Of a stretch of 64,000 nucleotides of DNA, positions 16,199 to 26,227 are shown piece after piece. Position 1 is the first letter of the stretch, and every line of letters begins with the position of its first letter. The stretch lies in NCBI RefSeq assembly GCF_051013375.1, contig NZ_CP142125.1; one strand, 5' to 3'. A program made the position numbers and the translations under genes. Below the pieces are notes generated by a model that worked only from the letters and a program-made list of their open reading frames with translations, had not been told where the DNA came from and made no database searches. Source of the DNA: Kordia algicida. GTDB lineage: Bacteria; Bacteroidota; Bacteroidia; Flavobacteriales; Flavobacteriaceae.

Positions 16199-19100
16199 AT
16201 GAAAAATGTTATTGCATTTTTGTGTTTGCTTGTAAGCTTCGGCTTTATGCAAGCACAACAAAGCTCTCCTAACGGTCAAGACGAAATTGCCTTGCCAACA
16301 ATTATTCCACCTTCTCCAACGGTGGCAAATCTTATGCGGTTTGAAGAAGTCTCGGTGGATTTATATTCAGGGCAACCAAGTATTGGTATTCCACTAGGAA
16401 GTGTTACCATTTCAGATATGCTAAATTATCCAATTGGCATACAGTATAATACGCAAGGTGTTCGTATTGATGAACGCTCAGGTTGGCTTGGAACAGGATT
16501 TTCAATGGCAACAGGTGGTGTGATCTCACGAACGGTACGCGGTCTTCCTGATGAAAATAATTCACAATTACTAGGACGTGGAGTGTTCCACAATGGATAT
16601 GAGAACTTTAATAATTTATCTCCAGCACAAAAAGAAGAATTTTTATGGAAGACAGCCAATGGACTCGATAAGTACGATTCGCAGTATGATTTATATCAAT
16701 ATAATTTCTTTGGAAGAAGCGGACGCTTTATTGTTAAAAATGTTCAAGGACAATTAACTCCTGTAATTATAGGAAGTGATACTAACGATATCATTACGAT
16801 ATACCATAACGTAGATTTTGAAATCACAAAGTTTGAAGTAACAGACACCAATGGATATATCTATACCTTTGAAGAAACAAGTTCTAATGTAATTTACAAT
16901 AATACAGTCACTACTAGCCAGTATGGAAATACTTCATCAGGCTCAACTACTATGGGAGATGGAGCAATCAACGCTTGGCATTTAAAAGATGTGAGACTCC
17001 CTAATGATATTGTATTGTGTAGTTTTACTTATCAAGATGTTCAAGAGAATTATCATACGCCTGTATCTACCACAAGAAACCAACTCATTGGTAATCCAGA
17101 CTTTGGAACTACTCAAGTAAGAGGTATTAACCAAGGAATGTTATTACCAAAAATAATTTCTTCTTCTCAGCATATTTTAAGTACACAAAAATATGTAGAT
17201 GAAGTTACCATGCGTGATGGAACGAAAATTAAATATAATTTAGATAGTAATGGACATCCTGAGTTTTTAGCCAATACGGTCAATACCAATATCAGTTCAG
17301 GAGGGAAATTAAATACTATTCAGATTTTTCAGCCTAATGGAAACTTGCACAAACAAATTAATTTTAGCTATACAACTTCTAGCAATAATCGATTGTTTTT
17401 AACAGGTGTAACCGAAGTATTTGGTTCAGAGAATTTACAGTACAGTCTTGATTACAAAAACTTGAATGAATTGCCTGGTTTTGGAAGCGAATTAAAAGAT
17501 ACTTGGGGATATTACAACGGAGATTATAACACCATCGCCACGCATAGTATTACGACTATAGGTAGAGTTGTAAATCCTACTAAAATTACCACAGGAACTT
17601 TAGCTTCTATTACATATCCACTTGGCGGGAAAAAAGAATTTACTTTTCAGAGCAATGATTTTAGTTATCAAGGAATCCAAAATTACGACTACACAAAAAT
17701 TCCTGCTAACAGGCAAGTATACAATCGTTATGGAAGTTTATACATTCAACAAGGTCAGCAAATTTCTAACAACAAGTTATTATTGTATATAGATGATGGA
17801 CAGAAAATTCAGTTAGGAAAAAGCAATTTGATTACACAAAGTTGTGCAGATGTAAGTAAACATACTATTTCTCTATCCAAAGTAGAGCCAAAACCAGGGG
17901 TTAGCGTTACACCTCCTTCTAACGGAAATTATTTAGGCGCACAGGTGTCAGATTTTCAGTATGTAGCTAATGATTTCGCATATACTTTTAATGTGAATAC
18001 AACAACTGATTATCCTTCCATAACCTCAGGTTGGTATTTTGTAGAACTTAGAACTCCGCAAGACGAGATTACACAATGTGATTTCTCGCAAACAGGAGTA
18101 GATATTACCATTGATTTAAAATACACAGAATACAACCTTGTTACCAAGGTAATGAAAGGTGGCGGGCTTCGAATTAAAGAAGTGGTTTTTACAGATGAGG
18201 GCACAGAAGCACAAAAGACTACGTATAATTATAGAGATAATCATCTTGTAGAAGATTTTACTGTTGCCTCAATGGATGATTATGTGTCAAGTGGTTCTTA
18301 TGAAGCAAATCTAAACAAAAGAACCTATTACAAAGGGAAAATGCATCCGTTTGTGTCAAGGTATGAATGTGGCGGACTCGATAGAACTATCTACAGAGAT
18401 CCTTATTTAGTAGAATATCAAGTAACACGTGATCTTAATGAAGTACTTACGCCAACTACCAAAGGGAATTATGTAGGTTACAAAAAAGTATATGTAAAAA
18501 AAGAAGAAGTCGGAAATGGACAATCAGCTTCTAATGCATCTAACAATGGTGGAGAATTATACACTTTTATCTCACCAAGAGATATTGAAATACTAACGTC
18601 TGATAATACGGACTATCCTTTTTTACCCGTAGAGAATAAAGATTATAAACGTGGTGTTTTAGAGAAAAAACAGGTTTTTGATAAAGACCAAAAACTTTTA
18701 ATAGAAGAAACATATACCTACACAGATGTATCAAGTATCGCAGAGACTTCATATACCACTTTTGAAACACAGAGTGTAGATTGTCCGTGGGATCAGTTTT
18801 ATAATTCATATACTAATTACAGCCAAGGCAATGTAGAAAATCATGGAGAGTTTTGTGGTCCAGGTGTTGGACAAGATGTTACTGTAGGCACGTGCCATTC
18901 ATCTAACTCAGACCCTAATGCAAACTCAGGAACAGATGTAATTTTTAGCGCTTTTAACTACATCAAAGGAATTTTATTGCCAAATCAAACAATTAGAACG
19001 GAATATTTCTATGATGAAAATGATGTACAGTCACAAACGGTAACTACTACTAATACAATCTACAATACTAAAAACAGAGTTACAGAAAAAACTACAGCGT

Positions 19101-22100
19101 TTTTAGAAGGTGGAATTACAACTACCTACAAAGAAGAAATTTTATATCCATACGATTATGAGTTATCTGAATACACTACTGCTGAGCAAACAGATTTAAA
19201 TAAAATGGTGACGCTCAATCAAATTGAAGCGCCTGTTCAAACAAAACAGTATAAAAACGGAAGTCTTGTGTATGATACACAGCGTATTTTTAAGGAATTT
19301 TATCCTAATATCATCAAAGTATCAGAGATTAAAAGTGCTAAGTCAAACACCGCAAGACAATCACGAGTACAATTTCATGGCTATACAAACTTTGGACAGC
19401 CTATAGAAGTTTCTCAAACAGATGGGACGCGTATCAGCTATGTATGGGGATATGATAGTATGTATCCAATTGCAAAACTAGAAAATGTATCGTATGCCAG
19501 TATGAGTAGTGCACAAACTACAGCCCTAGCGAATGTATATACTGGCTCAAATGCAGATGTGGATACCGTTACTGAAAACATCTTGCAACTAGCTTTAGAT
19601 GATTTAAGAGCAGAGTTTCCAGATGCTATGGTCACTACACTAACCTATGATCCTTTAGTTGGAATGACGCGAACTACCGATCCAAGAGGATATACCAGCT
19701 ATTTTGAATATGATGACCTGCACCGATTAAAACAGGTAAAAGATGCCGAAAAGAATATCTTAAGTGCTAATGAATATTTCTACAAGAACGGAAATAACTC
19801 TTTAGATAATTACGTAAAATCTACCACTTACCAAAAGGCAACACAAGATGGTCTTAATATTAAACATTGGGACAAGATTGAAAGCATCAATTATGCTGAT
19901 GGTCTTGGAAGAGCCAAACAAGCTATTGGAATTCGTCAAGGAGGAAATGGACAAGATATTGTAACTCCATTTGAATATGATGAATTAGGCAGACAAGTCA
20001 AAGAATTTTTACCGTATGCAACTGTTTCTTTAAACGGTAGTATTCATAGCGATATGTTTACCGATCAAGCTACTTTTTATAATACGGCTAAGTATGAGAA
20101 TACAACCAATCCATATAGTGAAAAATCATTAGAAAACTCACCGCTTGCTAGAGTGTTGGAACAAGGCGCGCCTGGGAATGCTTGGCAATTAGATACGACT
20201 TCAGATACAGACCACACCATTAAAATGGAGTATCAAACCAATACTCACAATGGAGTATTTACAGATATGGATTATGATAATGTAAAACGTTTTAGTGTGA
20301 GCTATACAGGAAACGGATTTACAAATATGAGTTTAGATGACGATGGATATTATTTAGCAGGAGAACTCTACAAATCTATAGTCAAAGATGAAAACTGGCA
20401 ACCAAATCAAAATCAGTCAAATCAAAATCACGCAAATGACCATACTGCTATAGAATTTACAGATAAATTAGGTCGTGTAGTTTTAAAAAGAACATTCAAT
20501 AATAATGTCCGCCATGATACCTATTATATCTATGATGATTATGGAAATTTAACGCATGTAGTACCACCTTTGGTTGATGTGTCTGATAGTATCTCTAATG
20601 ATGAATTAACGAATTTGTGTTATCAGTACACATACGATCATAGAAACAGACTCATTCAAAAACAATTACCTGCGAAGGAAAAAGAATATATTGTCTATGA
20701 TAAGTTAGATCGTCCAGTACTGACGCAAGATGCCAACCTAAGAGCAGAAAATAAATGGTTATTTACTAAATATGATGTTTTTGGAAGAATAGCCTATACA
20801 GGGCTTGTGATTCATTCGGGAGATCGAACAGTTTTACAAGCACAGATGGATAGTGCTAATACTTATGAAACTAGATCAATAGCGGCAACAAGTATTGGAA
20901 ATACATCTATATTTTATACCAATGCTAACTATCCAAATGATACTTCGGTTATTATACTTACGGTAAATTATTATGATGATTACTCTTGGGATACACAAAA
21001 CTCATTAGAAGCGAACTACAATTTGAATCCTACCTTACTTGAAGATGTCGATGCCATCACATGGAAAAAAAATGCGGATGATTCTTGGACAAATTCAGGA
21101 TTTATCACTGACGCGACTATTGAAGGGGATGGATATATTGAGTACACCATAGGAAATGAAGACAAACGAATGATGGTGGGACTCTCACATCAAGCAACAG
21201 CATCTTCAATTAGTTACCAAGCTATCAACTATCGTATTTATACAGGCTATAATAATAACCGCGTATATGTATACAACGATAGTAACAGTCCAGAATCCAT
21301 TCCAGTGACCTATTCAGAACAAGGAGATACCTTTAGAGTAGAACGCTACGAGGATCAAATCCTGTTTAAGAAAAACGGAGATATCTTCCATGTAATTGAT
21401 ATTACCTATTCGGGAATACTTGTTGGAAATGGTGTTGTATACAGTACTGGTACAGAATTAGAAAATATACACGTGGGTTATTCAGTCTATGGACAATCGT
21501 TTGCAGAAAATGTAAAAGGGCTTCCAACAGGAGGGAAAGTACGAACTATTGGAACGAATGACTGGACAACAAGCGAATCTTACTATGATGAAAAGGCACG
21601 TGCAATTCATGTTACTTCAAAAAATGAATATTTAGATACACAAGATGCCGTGAGTAGTCGCCTAGACTTTACAGGAAAACCGTTGGAGACACGAACTACG
21701 CATATCAGAGCTAAAACCAGTCCTATTGTTACTACTGATGCGTATGTATATGATGAGAATTCACGTCTATTGTATCAAACCAAACAAATCAATGCTGGCG
21801 CGAAAGAACTCATCGCAAGACATCATTATGATGCGCTTGGACAGTTAGAAATGAAGCAAGTTGGTGGAAAATTACCAAGTATTAGTAGTTATACGAACAT
21901 TGTAAACCTTAGTGTTAGTGGCAACACCATTTCTAAAATAACAGGAAGTAATACATGGGATGCAGGACTTACTACAGATACAAGTATTACAGCGGATGGA
22001 TATGTAAGCTATCAGATACCACAAGATAACGAGCCTGTAATTGTAGGACTTTCAGAAACAGCAGGTACTTCTGGATACACTTCGATGAACTATGCGATCT

Positions 22101-24280
22101 ATACAACCTCATGGGGAGCTGTTCGTGTATATGAAAATGGAGTTAACAAAGGAGATAAAACAACCTATTTTACGGGAGATACTTTTAAAATAGAGCGTAG
22201 AGGAACTAACATCTATTACTTAAAAAATGATGAGTTATTCTATATGTCAAGTGTTGTAGATACGGGGAATCCGCTGTTGGGTGATGTTTCTATCTATAGT
22301 ACAGGTGCAAAGATTGAAGATTTGGTATTAGTTGATTTGGAAAAAGAATTGCAAGAAGTTGGCTTTAACTATAACGTTCGCGGATGGTTAAAAGGAATCA
22401 ATAATGTTAACCATCAAGAAAATGATCTGTTTAGTTTTGCTATCAAATACAACGATATTACTGATCCAACCAAAAAACTATTTAATGGAAATATCTCTAG
22501 TACACTTTGGAAAACTAAAGGACAAGATAATTCGCTGAAAAGTTATGAGTATACCTATGATGCGCTAAATAGAATTACAAACGCCACAGATAATACAGGG
22601 AACTATAACTTAGGTTTGGTAAAGTATGATCGTAATGGAAACATCACAACTCTTACAAGAGAAGGACATATCAATGCTACGGCAACAAGTTTTGACACGA
22701 TGGATGATTTATCCTATCAATATTCAGGGAATCAGCTATTAAATGTAACCGATGCTAGTAACGTGAGTTTTGGATTCAATGATGGAAATGTACACTCAAG
22801 TATTGATCCAACGGATGTAAATAATGACTACAGTTATGATGCTAATGGAAATATGGTAAAGGATAAAAATAAGAACATTAGCTTAATCACTTACAATTAT
22901 TTAAACCTTCCAACACAAATAACATTTGATAATGGCAGTACGATTTCTTACATTTACGACGCAAGCGGAGTAAAACTTGAAAAAGAAGTCAATAACTCTA
23001 TGTTTGCAGGTGCAACATATACCTATTATGCAGGGAATTACATTTACAAAAGAGGAAATTCTCATGGACAATCAAATGTTGTACTTACGTTCTTTAATAC
23101 AGAAGAAGGCTATGTAGAGCCACAATTTGCTTCAAATACTCCAAAAATTATTGGATTTAGTTACACCTATCAATACAAAGATCATTTAGGAAACATCAGG
23201 TTATCGTATGAAGACATGAATGGTGATGGGAATATTAGTCCTGAAACGGAAATCAAAGAAGAGAATCATTATTATCCCTTTGGACTCAAACATAAAGGGT
23301 ATAATGGCACAATTACAGGTAGAGATCATAATTATGGGTACAACGGCAAAGAAGAGCAGAACGAATTAAATTTAAATTGGAGTGATTATGGAGCTAGAAA
23401 TTATGAAGCCTCCATAGGAAGATTTATGAATATTGATAGATTCGCAGAAAAATATGAAAGTATGAATCCATATCAATATACATTTAATAATCCTATTCGA
23501 TTTATAGATGTCAATGGAGATTATGTTTATATAAATGATGGGAAGACAGAAGATAGTAGGTTTAGATATAATAATGGAAAAAGAGAATATCGTAATGATA
23601 GTGGAGATTGGGTTGGTGTTGACAAGGCATACATGTCAGACTATGTCATGAAAGCATTTAATGAAATTGAAACATTAGAAAAAAGTGGAAAAACAGGAAA
23701 AGGTTTAGTTGATTATTTTTCCGGCAGTGAGCATGATGTAACTATAAAGAAGTCACAAGGAAATGCACAAGCATCTGGTGGTGTTGTCAGTATGAACTTA
23801 AATGAAAAGGTAAAAATCTCTACTCAAGCTGGATATATAGAAACTCCAAATTATGTAACTTTAGGGCATGAGATGTCACACATACGCGATGATTATACAA
23901 GAGGTTATGCTGAAACTAATAAACTTTGGTATTATACGGATGCTGGGAAACGAATAGCAGATGGAGAAATTTATGCTACTCATATCGAAAATATGATTAG
24001 ACAAGAGAGCGGACTTCCTCTCAGAACACATTATGAGACTCATAAATCATATACATATACAAATCAAGGTTTAAAAATATCTTACCCTGGAGCAGAAAAA
24101 TCTAGAATTATAGATATGAACGGAAATAGTAGATATTATAATACAAATGGAGATAGAATAAATCCCAGTCCAGGAGTTGCAAAAGATGTATACGGAGGTG
24201 AGATATATAAGAGTAGATTTAATTATAAAAATAGAGGTGTAAAGATTACTTTACAGTCACGTGGAATAAAAACTAATTAA
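16199..24280 (+). CDS. Secreted Rhs-repeat polymorphic toxin with C-terminal metallopeptidase
   Basis: The 2,693 residues begin with a signal peptide (MKNVIAFLCLLVSFGFMQA). An N-terminal DUF6443-like region follows, then many YD/Rhs repeats. A roughly 150-residue lectin-like insert is present twice, near 1620-1760 and 1885-2040. The Rhs core end runs about 2381-2441 (YNGKEEQNELNLNW... to DVNGD). The last 250 residues are the variable toxin tip and carry HEMSH at 2557-2561 followed by an acidic/Arg stretch, fitting a zincin such as the M91/NleD-type effectors. The next gene begins one base later and is the immunity candidate. Delivery route is not visible here; a signal peptide points to Sec export. 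Confidence 0.88.
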   Translation: MKNVIAFLCLLVSFGFMQAQQSSPNGQDEIALPTIIPPSPTVANLMRFEEVSVDLYSGQPSIGIPLGSVTISDMLNYPIGIQYNTQGVRIDERSGWLGTGFSMATGGVISRTVRGLPDENNSQLLGRGVFHNGYENFNNLSPAQKEEFLWKTANGLDKYDSQYDLYQYNFFGRSGRFIVKNVQGQLTPVIIGSDTNDIITIYHNVDFEITKFEVTDTNGYIYTFEETSSNVIYNNTVTTSQYGNTSSGSTTMGDGAINAWHLKDVRLPNDIVLCSFTYQDVQENYHTPVSTTRNQLIGNPDFGTTQVRGINQGMLLPKIISSSQHILSTQKYVDEVTMRDGTKIKYNLDSNGHPEFLANTVNTNISSGGKLNTIQIFQPNGNLHKQINFSYTTSSNNRLFLTGVTEVFGSENLQYSLDYKNLNELPGFGSELKDTWGYYNGDYNTIATHSITTIGRVVNPTKITTGTLASITYPLGGKKEFTFQSNDFSYQGIQNYDYTKIPANRQVYNRYGSLYIQQGQQISNNKLLLYIDDGQKIQLGKSNLITQSCADVSKHTISLSKVEPKPGVSVTPPSNGNYLGAQVSDFQYVANDFAYTFNVNTTTDYPSITSGWYFVELRTPQDEITQCDFSQTGVDITIDLKYTEYNLVTKVMKGGGLRIKEVVFTDEGTEAQKTTYNYRDNHLVEDFTVASMDDYVSSGSYEANLNKRTYYKGKMHPFVSRYECGGLDRTIYRDPYLVEYQVTRDLNEVLTPTTKGNYVGYKKVYVKKEEVGNGQSASNASNNGGELYTFISPRDIEILTSDNTDYPFLPVENKDYKRGVLEKKQVFDKDQKLLIEETYTYTDVSSIAETSYTTFETQSVDCPWDQFYNSYTNYSQGNVENHGEFCGPGVGQDVTVGTCHSSNSDPNANSGTDVIFSAFNYIKGILLPNQTIRTEYFYDENDVQSQTVTTTNTIYNTKNRVTEKTTAFLEGGITTTYKEEILYPYDYELSEYTTAEQTDLNKMVTLNQIEAPVQTKQYKNGSLVYDTQRIFKEFYPNIIKVSEIKSAKSNTARQSRVQFHGYTNFGQPIEVSQTDGTRISYVWGYDSMYPIAKLENVSYASMSSAQTTALANVYTGSNADVDTVTENILQLALDDLRAEFPDAMVTTLTYDPLVGMTRTTDPRGYTSYFEYDDLHRLKQVKDAEKNILSANEYFYKNGNNSLDNYVKSTTYQKATQDGLNIKHWDKIESINYADGLGRAKQAIGIRQGGNGQDIVTPFEYDELGRQVKEFLPYATVSLNGSIHSDMFTDQATFYNTAKYENTTNPYSEKSLENSPLARVLEQGAPGNAWQLDTTSDTDHTIKMEYQTNTHNGVFTDMDYDNVKRFSVSYTGNGFTNMSLDDDGYYLAGELYKSIVKDENWQPNQNQSNQNHANDHTAIEFTDKLGRVVLKRTFNNNVRHDTYYIYDDYGNLTHVVPPLVDVSDSISNDELTNLCYQYTYDHRNRLIQKQLPAKEKEYIVYDKLDRPVLTQDANLRAENKWLFTKYDVFGRIAYTGLVIHSGDRTVLQAQMDSANTYETRSIAATSIGNTSIFYTNANYPNDTSVIILTVNYYDDYSWDTQNSLEANYNLNPTLLEDVDAITWKKNADDSWTNSGFITDATIEGDGYIEYTIGNEDKRMMVGLSHQATASSISYQAINYRIYTGYNNNRVYVYNDSNSPESIPVTYSEQGDTFRVERYEDQILFKKNGDIFHVIDITYSGILVGNGVVYSTGTELENIHVGYSVYGQSFAENVKGLPTGGKVRTIGTNDWTTSESYYDEKARAIHVTSKNEYLDTQDAVSSRLDFTGKPLETRTTHIRAKTSPIVTTDAYVYDENSRLLYQTKQINAGAKELIARHHYDALGQLEMKQVGGKLPSISSYTNIVNLSVSGNTISKITGSNTWDAGLTTDTSITADGYVSYQIPQDNEPVIVGLSETAGTSGYTSMNYAIYTTSWGAVRVYENGVNKGDKTTYFTGDTFKIERRGTNIYYLKNDELFYMSSVVDTGNPLLGDVSIYSTGAKIEDLVLVDLEKELQEVGFNYNVRGWLKGINNVNHQENDLFSFAIKYNDITDPTKKLFNGNISSTLWKTKGQDNSLKSYEYTYDALNRITNATDNTGNYNLGLVKYDRNGNITTLTREGHINATATSFDTMDDLSYQYSGNQLLNVTDASNVSFGFNDGNVHSSIDPTDVNNDYSYDANGNMVKDKNKNISLITYNYLNLPTQITFDNGSTISYIYDASGVKLEKEVNNSMFAGATYTYYAGNYIYKRGNSHGQSNVVLTFFNTEEGYVEPQFASNTPKIIGFSYTYQYKDHLGNIRLSYEDMNGDGNISPETEIKEENHYYPFGLKHKGYNGTITGRDHNYGYNGKEEQNELNLNWSDYGARNYEASIGRFMNIDRFAEKYESMNPYQYTFNNPIRFIDVNGDYVYINDGKTEDSRFRYNNGKREYRNDSGDWVGVDKAYMSDYVMKAFNEIETLEKSGKTGKGLVDYFSGSEHDVTIKKSQGNAQASGGVVSMNLNEKVKISTQAGYIETPNYVTLGHEMSHIRDDYTRGYAETNKLWYYTDAGKRIADGEIYATHIENMIRQESGLPLRTHYETHKSYTYTNQGLKISYPGAEKSRIIDMNGNSRYYNTNGDRINPSPGVAKDVYGGEIYKSRFNYKNRGVKITLQSRGIKTN

Positions 24281-24281
24281 A

Positions 24282-24836
24282 ATGAATTTAATCAGACTAA
24301 TAATATTATGTTTACTTTTTTTAAGTTGTAAAACACAAAAAGAAACACTTTTAAAAGAAGTCAACAATAATTTGACGGAACACATTATAGAGTCTAACAG
24401 GGAAAAGGTTTCTCAAAAAGGAACTGATAGATATCTAAGTAATGAAATTAAGTACGTTACCACTGTTCTTAGAAAAGATTTCTTTGAAAAAATTGACAAA
24501 AAAAATATAAAAAAAGCAAATTTGATTGAAAGTCTTAATGGATTTAGTGACAATAATTATAGTGCTATTTTACATATTGATGAGAATATATACACATACA
24601 AAAGATATGAATCTAACGAATCTTTGTTATTTAAAAAGATAAGTTTAAAAGAATTCATGAACGATAAAATTAACTATCGTGCAGAATCTTGCATTTTATC
24701 TAAAATGATTAACGAAGATTTGAGTGAATTACTCGATGATAATTTGACTACTCGCTTTGACTATACAATTTATATTACTCAAATTAATGGAAAAAATAAT
24801 ATTAAAACAATGAGTTTAAAAGATATATGTTGGTAA
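24282..24836 (+). CDS. Lipoprotein, candidate immunity protein for the Rhs toxin
   Basis: The 184-residue protein has a lipoprotein signal peptide (LIILCLLFLSCKT, lipobox Cys). The rest is mixed helix/strand with no family recognised. It starts one base after the Rhs stop in the same direction, where Rhs/CDI-type toxins keep their immunity genes. A membrane lipoprotein would protect in the periplasm, which would be consistent with an envelope-acting peptidase. Function is inferred from position. Confidence 0.6.
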   Translation: MNLIRLIILCLLFLSCKTQKETLLKEVNNNLTEHIIESNREKVSQKGTDRYLSNEIKYVTTVLRKDFFEKIDKKNIKKANLIESLNGFSDNNYSAILHIDENIYTYKRYESNESLLFKKISLKEFMNDKINYRAESCILSKMINEDLSELLDDNLTTRFDYTIYITQINGKNNIKTMSLKDICW

Positions 24837-24882
24837 TTGAGCTTTAAAAATTCTTTATCGATATACCTTAAAACCGATCGGC

Positions 24883-25282
24883 GGTAATGGTGTAAATTAG
24901 GGCATAGCTTTAATTTGAAATGTAAATAACTGAAAGACAGTGATTAACTTAAATGTTGATTGCTGTTTTTGTTCGTTCTTTGATATATTAGAAAATAGGA
25001 GCGTTTCTTAAATCCTGTAAAATAAGGGATTATTAATCCTACGTGGGCTACATTTGGACATGGAAAAAATACAATGTCCAAATTGTAGAAGTCGAGCAGT
25101 CAAAAATGGTTTTCAAAGTGACAAACAACGTTATAAATGTATATCTTGTAATAAGAAGTTTCATTTGAAATATACTTATGAAGCATACAATAAACACACA
25201 AATAGTTTTATAATTTCTTTATTAAAAGAAGGTTGTGGGATTCGAAGTATTTCAAGAGTATTGAAAATTTCAAAGAAGACAG
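24883..25282 (+). mobile_element. IS1-family left end with truncated insA
   Basis: The left terminus at 24883-24905 begins GGTAATGGTGTAAATTAGG, matching the IS1-type inverted-repeat start (GGTRATG...). About 155 bp of leader follows, then an insA reading frame from 25060. The frame is interrupted at 25283 by another copy of the same left end, so insB and the right end are missing. It is an immobile remnant. Confidence 0.75.
25060..25282 (+). pseudogene. insA: IS1-family InsA, truncated
   Basis: The product starts MEKIQCPNCRSRAVKNGF with a CxxC...CxxC zinc ribbon (YKCISCNKKF), continues through the InsA-like LKYTYEAYNKHT and an HTH (GCGIRSISRVLKISKKTG), then stops where the second IS end begins. 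InsA of IS1 is the N-terminal part of the frameshifted transposase. Only about 73 residues remain. Confidence 0.8.
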
Positions 25283-25455
25283 GGTAATGGTGTAAATTAG
25301 GGCATGACCTTAATTTAAATTTTATAAATAATTGAAATACAGTAATTAACTCGAATGTTAATTGCTGTTTTTCTTCGTTCTTTGATATGTTAGAAAATAC
25401 GAACGTTTCTTAAATCCCATAAAATAAGGAATTGTTAATCCCACGTAGGTTACAG
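25283..25455 (+). mobile_element. Second IS1-family left-end fragment
   Basis: This stretch repeats 24883-25050 (same 23-base terminus, same leader with scattered differences) but ends before any insA start; similarity stops near GGTTACA. It lies exactly at the break in the first copy's insA, so one element inserted into, or recombined with, another and both then decayed. Confidence 0.7.
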
Positions 25456-25934
25456 AGCTGTCTCTATAACTATTTTAAAATAATCTATCCCATATAAGGG
25501 ATTATATTAAAAATGAAATAGTTAAGAGAATTAATTAAAAATTTACAGTAAGGAGTAATATCATTTTTTTGGTATTACTCTTTACTTTTAAAAATAATTT
25601 TGTTTTACAAATACATTTTACAAGTATTTTCATCCTGAGCAGAGTCGAAGTGTTCCTTGTTTAGCTGTCTTCTATACATATATGTTTTATGCCTATAGAA
25701 GCCTTGGGAATATTTGGAAAAATCATAGGTTTCATTAAATGTTTTTTGGGCGTATTTTCGCCAAGACTAATGGTCATACGTGGTTATAAAATAGGAACAG
25801 ATTATTCAAGACTTTTATCATTAAAATATAAATTTTCTTAAAATAATTAAATGTATATTGGTCAGATAAAAATGTTTCAAACACTAGCTGATTTTTTAAT
25901 ATGTAACCGTTAAAATTAATAAATAAAAAGTATC

Positions 25935-25971
25935 TTTTTGAAGTATGGTTTTGCATAGAAATAACATAGTT
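25935..25971 (+). repeat. 37-bp direct repeat, copy 2 (next to integrase)
   Basis: Thirty-five of 37 bases match 15262-15298. It lies about 260 bp beyond the integrase stop, where an attachment site would be expected. Neither a tRNA gene nor another obvious target overlaps it. Confidence 0.75.
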
Positions 25972-26032
25972 TTGCAAATCTGTGAATTTTTAAAACACTG
26001 ATTTTCATTAATTTACTAAAATGGCTTTTTGG

Positions 26033-26097
26033 CTCACAACTCACAACTCACAACTCACAACTCACAACTCACAACTCACAACTCACAACTCACAACT
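26033..26097 (+). repeat. Heptanucleotide tandem array (CTCACAA)9
   Basis: Nine perfect copies of CTCACAA plus two further bases lie between the 37-bp repeat and the integrase stop. A 7-bp unit not inside a gene would be prone to copy-number change. Role unknown. Confidence 0.95.
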
Positions 26098-26227
26098 TTT
26101 GATCTATTTTAAAAAAACAAGTAAGAACCTGATTTTCAGATTTTTACTTGTTTAATATTTGGATATAAAAATAAATTTTAATCGAAATTACAAAAAAGTA
26201 TCTATTAAAAGTATCTTTTTGCCTGTT

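Larger units (their letters stand above)
25456..26227 (+). other. Repeat-rich non-coding interval
   Basis: No convincing gene. It holds: an imperfect inverted repeat around 25463-25535 (CTCTATAACTATTTTAA with a diverged complement); a hairpin at about 25548-25587; a CATCCTGAGCAGAGTCGAAG dispersed repeat common in Bacteroidota (25631-25650); the second 37-bp repeat; and the heptamer array. The mix of debris suggests a hot spot for insertion beside the integrase. Confidence 0.6.

Noticed and set aside
26033..26097. CRISPR array
   Set aside because: The units are contiguous heptamers without spacers.
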